Source: Pelomonas sp. SE-A7 (lineage in GTDB: Bacteria; Pseudomonadota; Gammaproteobacteria; Burkholderiales; Burkholderiaceae_C). Taken from it: a stretch of 64,000 nt of DNA. How positions within the stretch are numbered: position 1 is the first letter of the stretch; each line of letters opens with the position of its first letter. Under the pieces are notes generated by a model, which was not told where the DNA came from, did no database searches, and worked only from the letters and a program-made list of their open reading frames with translations. Position numbers and translations under genes: made by a program. This document shows positions 44,297 through 52,504 of the stretch, piece by piece. The DNA is taken from assembly GCF_030345705.1 (NCBI RefSeq), contig NZ_JAUASW010000001.1, positions 2,604,001 to 2,668,000 on the forward strand. The letters are read 5' to 3'.

Positions 44297-44728
44297 TTAG
44301 GCGACGGTGCCGCCAGCGGCCTCGATCGCTGCCTTGGCGCCAGCCGTGGCAGCCACGCCCTTGAGCGTGACCTTGCGGCTGATTTCACCCGACTTGATGA
44401 CCTTGACCTGCTTGGTCAGTTCGGGCACCAGGCCGACGGCCTTCAGCGTCAGCAGGTCGATCTCCTCGCCGACCAGGCCTTGCAGGTCGCTCAGCGTGAC
44501 CTCGGCATTGAACGGGCGAGCCAGCGACTTGAAGCCACGCTTGGGCAGGCGACGTTGCAGGGGCATCTGGCCGCCTTCGAAGCCGACCTTGTGATAGCCA
44601 CCGGCACGCGACTTTTGACCCTTGTGGCCACGGCCAGCGGTCTTGCCCAGACCCGAGCCAATGCCACGGCCCACGCGACGCTTGGCGTGCTTGGCACCAG
44701 CGGCGGGCTTGATGGTATTGAGTTGCAT
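44297..44728 (-). CDS. rplO: 50S ribosomal protein L15
   Basis: A 143-residue large-subunit protein (MQLNTIKPAAGAKHAKRRVGRG) with the Gly-rich basic N-terminal extension KTAGRGHKGQKSRAGG. It lies 29 bases after rpmD and 20 bases before secY. Confidence 0.98.
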   Translation of the reverse strand: MQLNTIKPAAGAKHAKRRVGRGIGSGLGKTAGRGHKGQKSRAGGYHKVGFEGGQMPLQRRLPKRGFKSLARPFNAEVTLSDLQGLVGEEIDLLTLKAVGLVPELTKQVKVIKSGEISRKVTLKGVAATAGAKAAIEAAGGTVA

Positions 44729-44757
44729 CTTGAAGTCCTCGATTTCCCGGCCGGCGC

Positions 44758-44940
44758 TTACAGCACCTGGACCAGGTAGGCGATCTTGTTGATCATGCCG
44801 CGCACGGCGGGCGTGTCTTCCAGGGTGCGCTGGCTGTTCAGCTTGCGCAGGCCCAGACCGGCCACAGTGGCACGGTGCGAGGCACGGCAGCCGATCGGGC
44901 TGCGGACCAGCTTGACCGTCACGGTTTTCTTGTCAGACAT
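44758..44940 (-). CDS. rpmD: 50S ribosomal protein L30
   Basis: A 60-residue protein starting at ATG 44940 (MSDKKTVTVKLVRSPIGC). A longer in-frame extension covers the end of rpsE and is not real. The family segment HRATVAGLGLRKLNSQRTLEDTP (first part) is present. It lies 22 bases after rpsE. Confidence 0.97.
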   Translation of the reverse strand: MSDKKTVTVKLVRSPIGCRASHRATVAGLGLRKLNSQRTLEDTPAVRGMINKIAYLVQVL

Positions 44941-44962
44941 GTTTGTCACTCCAATGGGCGAA

Positions 44963-45481
44963 TCAGCCGAGGATTTCTTCGACCGACTTGCCGCGCTTGG
45001 CGGCAACTTCCGACGCCGTGGTGGAGCGCTTCAGCGCGTCCAGCGTGGCGCGGACCATGTTGTAGGGGTTCGTCGAACCGTGGCTCTTGGTCACGATGTC
45101 GGTCACGCCCATCACTTCGAACACAGCGCGCATCGGGCCGCCGGCGATCACGCCAGTACCGGTTGCAGCCGGGATCATCATGACGCGGGCAGCGCCGTGC
45201 TGACCGGTCACGTTGTGGTGGATGGTGCCGTTGCGCAGGTTGACCTTGACCATGTTGCGGCGGGCCGATTCCATGGCCTTCTGCACGGCGACCGGAACTT
45301 CCTTCGCCTTGCCCTTGCCCATGCCGATGCGGCCGTCGCCGTCGCCGACCACCGTCAGTGCTGCGAAGGACAGCGTACGGCCGCCCTTGACCACCTTGGT
45401 GACGCGGTTGACCGCGATCATCTTTTCCTTCAGGCCGTCGTCATTGCCTTCGGTCTGCGCGCGGGGTTGAAACTTTGCCAT
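44963..45481 (-). CDS. rpsE: 30S ribosomal protein S5
   Basis: A 172-residue protein with the N-terminal double-stranded-RNA-binding fold (KMIAVNRVTKVVKGGRTLSF) and a C-terminal domain with AATGTGVIAGGPMRAVFE. It helps set decoding accuracy. It follows rplR by 18 bases. Confidence 0.98.
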   Translation of the reverse strand: MAKFQPRAQTEGNDDGLKEKMIAVNRVTKVVKGGRTLSFAALTVVGDGDGRIGMGKGKAKEVPVAVQKAMESARRNMVKVNLRNGTIHHNVTGQHGAARVMMIPAATGTGVIAGGPMRAVFEVMGVTDIVTKSHGSTNPYNMVRATLDALKRSTTASEVAAKRGKSVEEILG

Positions 45482-45499
45482 TTCTAAATCCTTTGTGCG

Positions 45500-45862
45500 T
45501 CAGAACTGCAGGCCGGCTTCGCGGGCTGCATCGGCCAGGGCCTTGATGCGGCCGTGATAGGCGAAACCTGCGCGGTCGAAGGCAACCTTTTCGATGCCAG
45601 CGGCCTTGGCCTTTTCGGCGATGCGCTTGCCGATCAGGGCTGCAGCTGCAACGTTGCCACCCTTGTCGGTACCCAGAGCTTCGCGGACTTCCTTCTCGGC
45701 GGTCGACGCACTGGCCAGCACACGGGCGCCGTCGTCGGAAATGACGCTGGCGTAGATATGCAGGTTCGAGCGGAACACCGTCAGGCGTGCAACGCGCTGA
45801 ATGGCAATACGGACGCGGGTTTGGCGCGAACGACGGATGCGCTGTTCTTTCTTGGTCATCAT
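45500..45862 (-). CDS. rplR: 50S ribosomal protein L18
   Basis: A 120-residue 5S-rRNA-binding protein. Two adjacent ATG codons (45862 and 45859) are possible; AGGAG lies 7 bases before the first, which I choose (MMTKKEQRIRRSRQTR). The family core LTVFRSNLHIYASVISDDG is present. It lies 11 bases after rplF. Confidence 0.96.
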   Translation of the reverse strand: MMTKKEQRIRRSRQTRVRIAIQRVARLTVFRSNLHIYASVISDDGARVLASASTAEKEVREALGTDKGGNVAAAALIGKRIAEKAKAAGIEKVAFDRAGFAYHGRIKALADAAREAGLQF

Positions 45863-45873
45863 GTCGCTGCTCC

Positions 45874-46407
45874 TTACTTCTTCTTGGTCTCTTTGAGAGA
45901 GACCTTCTCGTCGGAATAGCGGATGCCCTTGCCCTTGTAAGGCTCCGGCGGACGGAAGGCGCGCACTTCTGCGGCGATCTGGCCCACCACTTGGCGGTCC
46001 GCACCCTTGATCAGGATTTCGGTCTGCGTGGCGCACTCAACCTTGATGCCCGCCGGCATATCCTTCACCACAGGGTGAGAGAACCCGATTTGCAGGTTGA
46101 GCTTCTGACCTTGGGCCTGGGCACGGAAACCCACACCGACCAGGTTCAGCTTGCGCTCGAAGCCCTTGCTCACGCCGGTGACCATGTTGGCCACCAGAGC
46201 GCGCATCGTGCCACTCATGGCATCGGCTTCCTTGGATTCATTGACAGGCGTGAAGCTCAGCTTGCCGCCTTCGTTCTTGACAGTCACCAGGGCATTGACC
46301 GGACGGGTCAGCGTGCCCAGGGTGCCCTTGACGCTGATCTGGTCAGCGTTGATGGTCACGTCCACACCTTGCGGGACGGCCACCGGCATTTTTCCAACGC
46401 GGGACAT
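45874..46407 (-). CDS. rplF: 50S ribosomal protein L6
   Basis: A 177-residue protein (MSRVGKMPVAVPQGVDVTI) with two repeated domains and the C-terminal signature RPPEPYKGKGIRYSDE. It lies 18 bases after rpsH. Confidence 0.98.
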   Translation of the reverse strand: MSRVGKMPVAVPQGVDVTINADQISVKGTLGTLTRPVNALVTVKNEGGKLSFTPVNESKEADAMSGTMRALVANMVTGVSKGFERKLNLVGVGFRAQAQGQKLNLQIGFSHPVVKDMPAGIKVECATQTEILIKGADRQVVGQIAAEVRAFRPPEPYKGKGIRYSDEKVSLKETKKK

Positions 46408-46425
46408 TGTCGTCTCTCCTTGCGC

Positions 46426-46821
46426 TTAGGCGACGTAGCAGAGCACTTCGCCGCCGATACCGGCTTGACGTGCCTTGCGGTCGGTCATCACACCTTGCGG
46501 GGTGGTGACAATCGCCACGCCCAGGCCATTCATGACCTGAGGAATGTCGTGGCGGCCCTTGTAGATGCGCAGGCCAGGACGGCTCACGCGCTCGATACGC
46601 TCAATCACCGGACGACCGGCGTAATACTTCAGCGCAATCTCCAGTTCGGGACGGGCAGCATCGCCGCGCACATCGAAACCGTCGATATAGCCCTCGTCCT
46701 TCAGGACCTTGGCGATCGCGACCTTCAGCTTCGACGAAGGCATCACGACGCTGCTCTTCTCAACGCTCTGGGCGTTGCGAATGCGGGTCAGCATATCGGC
46801 GATAGGATCACTCATGCTCAT
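46426..46821 (-). CDS. rpsH: 30S ribosomal protein S8
   Basis: A 131-residue 16S-rRNA-binding protein. An AGGAG site lies 7 bases before ATG 46821 (MSMSDPIADMLTRIRNAQ); an in-frame ATG two codons later gives the more usual MSDPIADML start, but its spacing is long. The C-terminal TPQGVMTDRKARQAGIGGE is conserved. In enterobacteria S8 represses the spc operon. Confidence 0.97.
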   Translation of the reverse strand: MSMSDPIADMLTRIRNAQSVEKSSVVMPSSKLKVAIAKVLKDEGYIDGFDVRGDAARPELEIALKYYAGRPVIERIERVSRPGLRIYKGRHDIPQVMNGLGVAIVTTPQGVMTDRKARQAGIGGEVLCYVA

Positions 46822-46844
46822 ACGAAATCTCCTAAACCTGCCGA

Positions 46845-47150
46845 TTACCAGCTGGCCTTGACGACACCGGGGATGTCGCCCTTGAAGGCCAGTTCACGAA
46901 TCTTGTTACGGGCCAGGCCGAACTTGCGGAACGTGCCGCGCGGACGACCGGTCAACTCGCAGCGATTGCGCAGGCGAGTCGGGTAGGCGTTGCGGGGCAG
47001 CTTCTGCAACTCCAGGCGGGCGGCATAGCGCTCTTCTTCCGACTTCTTGAAGTCGTTGATGATGGCCTTCAGTTCCGCGTACTTCTTGGCGTACTTAGCG
47101 ACCAGCTGTTCGCGCTTCAGTTCACGTTGCTTGATAGAGAGTTTTGCCAT
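46845..47150 (-). CDS. rpsN: 30S ribosomal protein S14
   Basis: A 101-residue protein (MAKLSIKQRELKREQLVAKY) ending VVKASW. It is the long, zinc-free form: the short form's CxxC pairs are missing, and only one Cys (RCELTGRPRG) remains. It lies between rplE and rpsH. Confidence 0.98.
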   Translation of the reverse strand: MAKLSIKQRELKREQLVAKYAKKYAELKAIINDFKKSEEERYAARLELQKLPRNAYPTRLRNRCELTGRPRGTFRKFGLARNKIRELAFKGDIPGVVKASW

Positions 47151-47158
47151 AGGGCACC

Positions 47159-47698
47159 TCAGTTCTTGAACGGAAACTTGAACGCAGCCAGCAGAGCCTT
47201 GGCTTCGTCGTCCGTCTTGGCGGTCGTCGTGATGCTGATGTTCAGACCACGCAGAGCATCCACCTTGTCGTACTCGATTTCGGGGAAGATGATCTGTTCT
47301 TTGACGCCGATGTTGTAGTTGCCACGACCGTCGAACGAGCGGCCGGAGATACCACGGAAGTCGCGCACGCGCGGCAGGGCGATGGTCACGAAGCGGTCCA
47401 GGAATTCATACATCTGGACGCCACGCAGGGTGACCATGCAGCCGATGGGCACGTTTTCACGGATCTTGAAGCCGGCGATTGCCTTCTTCGACTTCGTGAT
47501 CACGGGCTTCTGGCCGGCAATCTTGGTCAGATCGCCGACGGCGTGGTCCATGACCTTCTTGTCCGCCACCGCCTCGCTCACACCCATGTTGAGCGTGATC
47601 TTGGTGATGCGCGGCACTTCCATGACCGACTTGTAGCCAAACTTCTCAACGAGGCCTGGCACAACTTTTTCGCGGTAAATCGCTTGCAAACGAGCCAT
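47159..47698 (-). CDS. rplE: 50S ribosomal protein L5
   Basis: A 179-residue 5S-rRNA-binding protein starting at ATG 47698 (MARLQAIYREKVVPGLVEKF). Longer in-frame sequence upstream overlaps rplX and is rejected. The family core LDRFVTIALPRVRDFRG is present. It lies 8 bases before rpsN and 10 bases after rplX. Confidence 0.98.
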   Translation of the reverse strand: MARLQAIYREKVVPGLVEKFGYKSVMEVPRITKITLNMGVSEAVADKKVMDHAVGDLTKIAGQKPVITKSKKAIAGFKIRENVPIGCMVTLRGVQMYEFLDRFVTIALPRVRDFRGISGRSFDGRGNYNIGVKEQIIFPEIEYDKVDALRGLNISITTTAKTDDEAKALLAAFKFPFKN

Positions 47699-47708
47699 GT
47701 CGGACCTC

Positions 47709-48026
47709 TTAAGCCTTGATCTCTTCGCCGGTCGACTTGTAGACGCGCACCTTCTTGCCATCGGCGAGCAGCTTGATGCCCACGCGATCGGCCTTGCCGG
47801 CAGCGGCGTTGAAAATCGCCACGTTGGATTGATGGATAGGCATCGTCTTGTCGACCACGCCACCGGTGGTGCCCTTCATCGGATTGGGCTTGACGTGCTT
47901 CTTGACGACATTGACGCCGTCAACGACGACGTGATCGGCATCAACGCGCGACGACACGACGCCGCGCTTGCCCTTGTCGCGGCCGGTCAGCACGATGACC
48001 TCGTCGCCTTTACGAATCTTGTTCAT
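47709..48026 (-). CDS. rplX: 50S ribosomal protein L24
   Basis: A 105-residue assembly-initiator protein with a KOW motif near the N-terminus (KIRKGDEVIVLTGRDKGKRG). It lies 26 bases after rplN in the spc order. Confidence 0.98.
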   Translation of the reverse strand: MNKIRKGDEVIVLTGRDKGKRGVVSSRVDADHVVVDGVNVVKKHVKPNPMKGTTGGVVDKTMPIHQSNVAIFNAAAGKADRVGIKLLADGKKVRVYKSTGEEIKA

Positions 48027-48052
48027 GGCAATACCTTTGACTTGACGAGGCC

Positions 48053-48421
48053 TTAGAGGACCTCAGGCGCCAGCGACACGATCTTCATGAAGCGCTCGGT
48101 ACGCAGTTCACGCGTCACCGGGCCGAAGATGCGGGTGCCGATCGGCTCCAGCTTGGCATTCAGCAGGACAGCAGCATTGCCGTCGAACTTGACCAGCGAG
48201 CCGTCCTGGCGGCGCACGCCCTTGGCGGTACGCACGACCACAGCACTGTAGACCTCGCCCTTCTTGACGCGGCCACGCGGAGCAGCTTCTTTGATGCTGA
48301 CCTTGATGATGTCGCCAATGCCGGCATAACGGCGCTTGGAGCCGCCAAGCACCTTGATGCACTGAACGGACTTGGCGCCAGTGTTGTCCGCGACATCGAG
48401 TCGCGATTGCATTTGAATCAT
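48053..48421 (-). CDS. rplN: 50S ribosomal protein L14
   Basis: A 122-residue protein starting at ATG 48421 (MIQMQSRLDVADNTGAKSV), which matches the family exactly. It is the first gene of the spc cluster and has its own predicted promoter about 165 bases upstream, past the peroxiredoxin gene. Confidence 0.98.
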   Translation of the reverse strand: MIQMQSRLDVADNTGAKSVQCIKVLGGSKRRYAGIGDIIKVSIKEAAPRGRVKKGEVYSAVVVRTAKGVRRQDGSLVKFDGNAAVLLNAKLEPIGTRIFGPVTRELRTERFMKIVSLAPEVL

Positions 48422-48585
48422 GTCTATCCCCAACTTCTCCCGCATTGGCCGTGAGCAGCCGCAGCGGTCAGTCTTGGGCCCGTGAACCGATTGCACCCTC
48501 AGCTTGAAGGTACGCCCGGCGGTTAAGGGCGGATCCGAGGCCGAAAATGCGTAGACACGCACCTCGACGTTCGGCGAAGCTTTGC

Positions 48586-48615
48586 ATTATGCGCGATTAC
48601 CCGAGGTCGTGTCAA
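48586..48615 (-). promoter_or_regulatory. Predicted sigma-70 promoter of the spc (rplN) cluster
   Basis: On the minus strand, TTGACA (48610-48615), an 18-base spacer and CATAAT (48586-48591). It lies between the peroxiredoxin stop (48675) and rplN (start 48421), leaving a leader of about 155 bases. This is the clearest consensus promoter in the ribosomal block. Confidence 0.75.
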
Positions 48616-48674
48616 GCGACTTCGGCGCGCAATCGAAGAGGGCTGCCGAGCTGCCCCTCCGTCGATGACCAGGA

Positions 48675-49184
48675 TCAGGCGGTCTTGGCCTGGCTCAGCA
48701 AAGTGCCGGCATCGCTGACTTCGAACTTGCCGGGGCCTTCGATATTCAGCGACTTGACCACACCATCCACCAGCAGCATCGAGTACCGCTGCGAGCGCAG
48801 GCCGAGGCCCTTGGCCGTCAGGTCCAGCGTCAGGCCAGTGGCTTTGGTGAAGTCGGCACTGCCATCGGCCATCATGCGGACCTTGCCGGCCGTCTTCTGG
48901 TCGCGGCCCCAAGCGCCCATGACGAAGGCATCGTTGACCGAGATGCACCAGATTTCATCGACACCTGCAGCGCGCAGCTCTGCGGCCTTGGCCACATAGC
49001 CCGGCACATGCTGGGCCGAGCAGGTCGGCGTGTAGGCGCCAGGCAGGGCGAACACGGCGATCGTCTTGCCAGCAACCAGCTTGTCGATGTCGAAGCTGTT
49101 GGGGCCGATCGAGCAGCCTTCGCCCTCGACCTCGATGAATTCCTGCAGCGTGCCCGAGGGGATGCGATCACCAATCTTCAGCAT
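48675..49184 (-). CDS. Peroxiredoxin (Prx5-like) between rpsQ and rplN
   Basis: A 169-residue thiol peroxidase starting at ATG 49184 (MLKIGDRIPSGTLQEF). The peroxidatic Cys55 lies in PGAYTPTCS, and EIWCISVNDAFVMGAWG (with Cys80) is typical of Prx5-type enzymes, which reduce hydrogen and alkyl peroxides. It sits between the S10-type and spc ribosomal clusters, behind a terminator that follows rpsQ, with only about 30 bases free for a promoter. It may rely on read-through; an alternative is a promoter within the terminator region. Confidence 0.93.
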   Translation of the reverse strand: MLKIGDRIPSGTLQEFIEVEGEGCSIGPNSFDIDKLVAGKTIAVFALPGAYTPTCSAQHVPGYVAKAAELRAAGVDEIWCISVNDAFVMGAWGRDQKTAGKVRMMADGSADFTKATGLTLDLTAKGLGLRSQRYSMLLVDGVVKSLNIEGPGKFEVSDAGTLLSQAKTA

Positions 49185-49212
49185 GGGTTGACTCCTGCTT
49201 CGCAAACGTCAA

Positions 49213-49252
49213 GAAAAACGGCCGGGTCGCTAGTATCCAGCGAACCGGCCGT
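49213..49252 (-). terminator. Terminator after rpsQ
   Basis: A long stem: AACGGCCGGGTCGCT (from 49217) with AGCGAACCGGCCGTT (to 49252), one mismatch, loop near AGTATCC. On the minus strand it is followed by TTTCTTG. It lies about 50 bases past the rpsQ stop and just before the peroxiredoxin gene. Confidence 0.8.
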
Positions 49253-49301
49253 TCGGAAGCCGCCGGGCGCAAGACCCTGCGGCAATCCCGTCTTCAGGCG
49301 A

Positions 49302-49571
49302 TCAGACCAGCTGAGCCTTTTCGACCAGGCGGGTCACGACCCAGCTCTTGGTCTTGGACAGCGGACGGCCTTCGGCGATCTCGACCACGTCACCCATCTT
49401 GTACTCACCCTTTTCGTCGTGGGCGTGGTACTTGCGCGAGTGAGCGACGATCTTGCCGTACAGCTCATGCTTGGCGCGACGCTCGACCAGGACCGTGACG
49501 GTCTTGGCGCGCTTGTCGCTGACAACGCGACCGACCAGGGTGCGCGTGTTCTTGGTTTGAGCTTCAGTCAT
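49302..49571 (-). CDS. rpsQ: 30S ribosomal protein S17
   Basis: An 89-residue OB-fold protein (MTEAQTKNTRTLVGRVVSDK) with HDEKGEYKMGDVVEIAEGRP, as usual for S17. Its ATG overlaps the rpmC stop by 4 bases. It is the last gene of the S10-type cluster before a terminator. Confidence 0.98.
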   Translation of the reverse strand: MTEAQTKNTRTLVGRVVSDKRAKTVTVLVERRAKHELYGKIVAHSRKYHAHDEKGEYKMGDVVEIAEGRPLSKTKSWVVTRLVEKAQLV

Positions 49572-49768
49572 TTCGCGGCTCCCTTCTTCTTCTCGGCCAG
49601 GACAGTCTTGACGCGAGCGATATCGCGACGGGTCTTGCCCAGGGTCGAGTGGTTGGTCAGCTGCTGGGTAGCCTTTTGCATGCGCAGGCCGAAATGGGCC
49701 TTCAGCAGGTCAGTCACTTCCTTTTCAAGGGAAGCGACGTCCTTGCCACGCAGTTCAGATGCTTTCAT
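49568..49768 (-). CDS. rpmC: 50S ribosomal protein L29
   Basis: A 66-residue protein starting at ATG 49768 (MKASELRGKDVASLEKEV), which has a GGAG site 6 bases upstream; an in-frame TTG at 49780 adds four residues and is unlikely. It lies 12 bases after rplP and overlaps rpsQ. Confidence 0.97.
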   Translation of the reverse strand: MKASELRGKDVASLEKEVTDLLKAHFGLRMQKATQQLTNHSTLGKTRRDIARVKTVLAEKKKGAAK

Positions 49769-49780
49769 CGTGTTCTCCAA

Positions 49781-50197
49781 TCAGGCGCCGACCTGGCGGG
49801 CCACGAAGGTGCAACGCAGGGGCAGCTTGGCAGCGGCCAGCGTGAACGCTTCGCGAGCCAGAGCCTCCGGCACACCATTGATCTCGTAGAGCACCTTGCC
49901 CGGCTGAATTTCAGCCACGTAGTACTCCGGATTGCCCTTACCGTTGCCCATACGGACTTCGGCGGGCTTTTGCGAGATCGGCTTGTCCGGGAAGATGCGG
50001 ATGAAGATACGACCACCGCGCTTGATATGGCGCGAGATCGCACGACGTGCAGCTTCGATCTGGCGGGCCGTCAGACGGCCACGCTCGGTAGCCTTGAGGC
50101 CGAAGTCGCCGAAGGACACGGCTGCGCCACGGGTGGCGATACCGGTGTTACGGCCCTTCTGCTCCTTGCGGTATTTGCGACGTGCAGGTTGCAGCAT
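49781..50197 (-). CDS. rplP: 50S ribosomal protein L16
   Basis: A 138-residue protein (MLQPARRKYRKEQKGRNTG) that contacts the A-site tRNA. The family segment GGRIFIRIFPDKPISQKPAE and GKGNPEYYVAEI are present. It lies 2 bases after rpsC. Confidence 0.98.
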   Translation of the reverse strand: MLQPARRKYRKEQKGRNTGIATRGAAVSFGDFGLKATERGRLTARQIEAARRAISRHIKRGGRIFIRIFPDKPISQKPAEVRMGNGKGNPEYYVAEIQPGKVLYEINGVPEALAREAFTLAAAKLPLRCTFVARQVGA

Positions 50198-50199
50198 GT

Positions 50200-51033
50200 T
50201 TATTCTCCTTTGGCCTCGCCAGCGGCAGCGGCGGGCTTGCGGACCACGCGCTTGGCGGCAGGCTTGCTGTCGCCAGCGGCGTCACCAGCAGGCTTGTCAC
50301 CGTCACGGCGGCCACGGCCGGCCGGAGCGCCCGGACGGGCGTTGCGACGCGGACGACGGTCGTCTTCGGCACCAGCCGGCGTGTTGATCACGGGGGCCTC
50401 GCCATTGGCCAGGCGGTCACCGCGGTAGACCCAGACCTTGACGCCGATGACGCCATAGGTGGTCTTGGCTTCCGAGAAACCGTAATCGATGTCGGCGCGC
50501 AGCGTGTGCAGAGGCACGCGGCCTTCGCGATACCACTCGGTACGAGCGATTTCGATGCCGTTCAGACGTCCGGCGGACATGATCTTGATGCCTTGGGCGC
50601 CCAGACGCATTGCGTTCTGCATGGCGCGCTTCATGGCGCGGCGGAACATGATGCGCTTTTCCAGCTGCTGGGTGATCGAGTCGGCGATCAGCTGAGCATC
50701 GATTTCGGGCTTGCGCACTTCCTCGATGTTCACGGCCACCGGCACGCCCAGACGCTTGGTCAGTTCGGCCTTCAGGCTTTCGATGTCCTCACCCTTCTTG
50801 CCGATCACGACGCCCGGACGTGCCGAGTAGATCGTGATGCGGGCGTTCTTGGCCGGACGCTCGATCAGAATGCGCGAAACCGCGGCATTCTTCAGCTTGG
50901 TCTTCAGGTAGTCGCGTACCTGCAGATCTTCGGCCAGCATGCCGGCGAAGTTCTGGTTGTTGGCGTACCAACGCGAAGCCCAGTTACGGGTGACGGGCAG
51001 ACGGAAGCCGGTCGGATGGATTTTTTGTCCCAT
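50200..51033 (-). CDS. rpsC: 30S ribosomal protein S3 with extended C-terminus
   Basis: A 277-residue protein starting at ATG 51033 (MGQKIHPTGFRLPVTRNW). The KH domain lies at about 38-106 (GVVIGKKGEDIESLK). After the normal end (about residue 215) it has a tail of about 60 residues rich in Arg, Pro, Ala and Gly (RRPRRNARPGAPAGRGRRDG and Lys/Ala repeats). Enterobacterial S3 is 233 residues; tails of this sort are seen in Burkholderiales. Confidence 0.97.
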   Translation of the reverse strand: MGQKIHPTGFRLPVTRNWASRWYANNQNFAGMLAEDLQVRDYLKTKLKNAAVSRILIERPAKNARITIYSARPGVVIGKKGEDIESLKAELTKRLGVPVAVNIEEVRKPEIDAQLIADSITQQLEKRIMFRRAMKRAMQNAMRLGAQGIKIMSAGRLNGIEIARTEWYREGRVPLHTLRADIDYGFSEAKTTYGVIGVKVWVYRGDRLANGEAPVINTPAGAEDDRRPRRNARPGAPAGRGRRDGDKPAGDAAGDSKPAAKRVVRKPAAAAGEAKGE

Positions 51034-51049
51034 AGTCTTCCTCTTGGCC

Positions 51050-51379
51050 TCAGTTACCGACCGACACGAAGATGTGGCAGGTGGGCTTGCTGATGCGATT
51101 GCCACGGCCCTTTGCGCGAGCCGAGAAACGCTTCAGCGTGGCGCCTTGCTCCACGTAGATCGACGTGACCTTCAGTTCATCAATGTCAGCGCCGTCGTTG
51201 TGCTCGGCGTTGGCGATGGCGCTTTCCAGCGCCTTCTTGATGATCACAGCGGCCTTCTTCTGGGTGAATTCCAGGATGTTCAGCGCTTGGTCCACCTTCT
51301 TGCCGCGGATCAGGTCTGCCACCAGGCGACCCTTGTCACACGAAAGGCGAACGCCGCGAACGATTGCTTTGGTTTCCAT
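51050..51379 (-). CDS. rplV: 50S ribosomal protein L22
   Basis: A 109-residue protein that lines the peptide exit tunnel. ATG 51379 (METKAIVRGVRLSCDKGRLVAD) is chosen because AAGG lies 9 bases upstream; a second ATG at 51388 directly touches that site and is unlikely. The tunnel-loop region ATLKRFSARAKGRGNRI is conserved. Confidence 0.97.
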   Translation of the reverse strand: METKAIVRGVRLSCDKGRLVADLIRGKKVDQALNILEFTQKKAAVIIKKALESAIANAEHNDGADIDELKVTSIYVEQGATLKRFSARAKGRGNRISKPTCHIFVSVGN

Positions 51380-51390
51380 CGTTGGCATCC

Positions 51391-51669
51391 TTACTTCTTC
51401 CCGGCCTTCTTGTCGGCCGGATGGCCCTTGAAGGTGCGGGTCAGTGCGAATTCGCCCAGCTTGTGGCCGACCATCTGGTCAGACACATAGACCGGCACGT
51501 GCTGCTTGCCGTTGTGCACGGCGATCGTCAGACCGATGAACTCGGGCAGGATCGTCGAGCGACGCGACCAGGTCTTGATGGGCTTCTTGTCCTTGTTGGC
51601 AACCGCTTTGTCGACCTTGGCCATCAGGTGGGCATCGACGAACGGGCCCTTCTTCAGCGAACGAGTCAT
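51391..51669 (-). CDS. rpsS: 30S ribosomal protein S19
   Basis: A 92-residue head protein (MTRSLKKGPFVDAHLMAKV) with KTWSRRSTILPEFIGLTIAV and GHKLGEFALTRTF, as in all S19. It lies 10 bases after rplB. Confidence 0.98.
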   Translation of the reverse strand: MTRSLKKGPFVDAHLMAKVDKAVANKDKKPIKTWSRRSTILPEFIGLTIAVHNGKQHVPVYVSDQMVGHKLGEFALTRTFKGHPADKKAGKK

Positions 51670-51679
51670 GGCCTACCTC

Positions 51680-52504
51680 TTACTTCTTGCGACGCGAGAC
51701 GATGAAGGTCTGCGTGCGCTTGTTGTTACGAGTACGGTAGCCCTTCGTGAGGGTGTTCCACGGCGACACAGGCGCCTGGCCCTCACCGGTACGACCTTCA
51801 CCACCACCGTGCGGGTGATCCACCGGGTTCATGGCAACGCCGCGGACGGTCGGGCGGATGCCCTTCCAGCGGATGGCGCCGGCCTTGCCGTACTGGCGCA
51901 GGCTGTGCTCTTCGTTGCTGACCTCGCCGATCGTGGCGCGGCAGTCGATGTGGATACGACGCACTTCACCGGAGCGCAGGCGGACCTGAGCGTACGTGCC
52001 TTCACGGGCCATCAGGACGGCGGAAGCGCCCGCCGAACGGATAATCTGGGCACCCTTGCCGGGCAGCAGCTCTATGCAGTGGATCGTGGAACCCACCGGG
52101 ATGTTGCGGATCGGCAGCGTGTTGCCAGCCTTGATCGCGGCCTCGGCGCCGCTCAGGATGGTCGAACCGACTTCCAGACCACGCGGAGCGATGATGTAGC
52201 GACGCTCGCCGTCGGCGTAGCACACCAGCGCGATGTGGGCCGTACGGTTCGGGTCGTACTCGATGCGCTCAACCTTGGCCGGAATGCCGTCCTTGTTGCG
52301 CTTGAAATCAACGACGCGGTAGTGGTGCTTGTGGCCACCGCCCTTGTGGCGCATCGTGATGTGGCCGTTGTTGTTACGGCCAGCGTTCTGCTTTTGCGGC
52401 TCCAGCAGCGAAGCTTCCGGAGCGCCCTTGTGCAGGTGCTTGTGAACCACCTTCACCACGGCACGGCGGCCAGGCGAGGTCGGCTTGACTTTAACGACGG
52501 CCAT
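51680..52504 (-). CDS. rplB: 50S ribosomal protein L2
   Basis: A 274-residue protein near the peptidyl-transferase centre. The conserved C-terminal GVAMNPVDHPHGGGEGRTGE includes the functional His. Its ATG overlaps the last base of the rplW stop (TAATG). Confidence 0.98.
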   Translation of the reverse strand: MAVVKVKPTSPGRRAVVKVVHKHLHKGAPEASLLEPQKQNAGRNNNGHITMRHKGGGHKHHYRVVDFKRNKDGIPAKVERIEYDPNRTAHIALVCYADGERRYIIAPRGLEVGSTILSGAEAAIKAGNTLPIRNIPVGSTIHCIELLPGKGAQIIRSAGASAVLMAREGTYAQVRLRSGEVRRIHIDCRATIGEVSNEEHSLRQYGKAGAIRWKGIRPTVRGVAMNPVDHPHGGGEGRTGEGQAPVSPWNTLTKGYRTRNNKRTQTFIVSRRKK

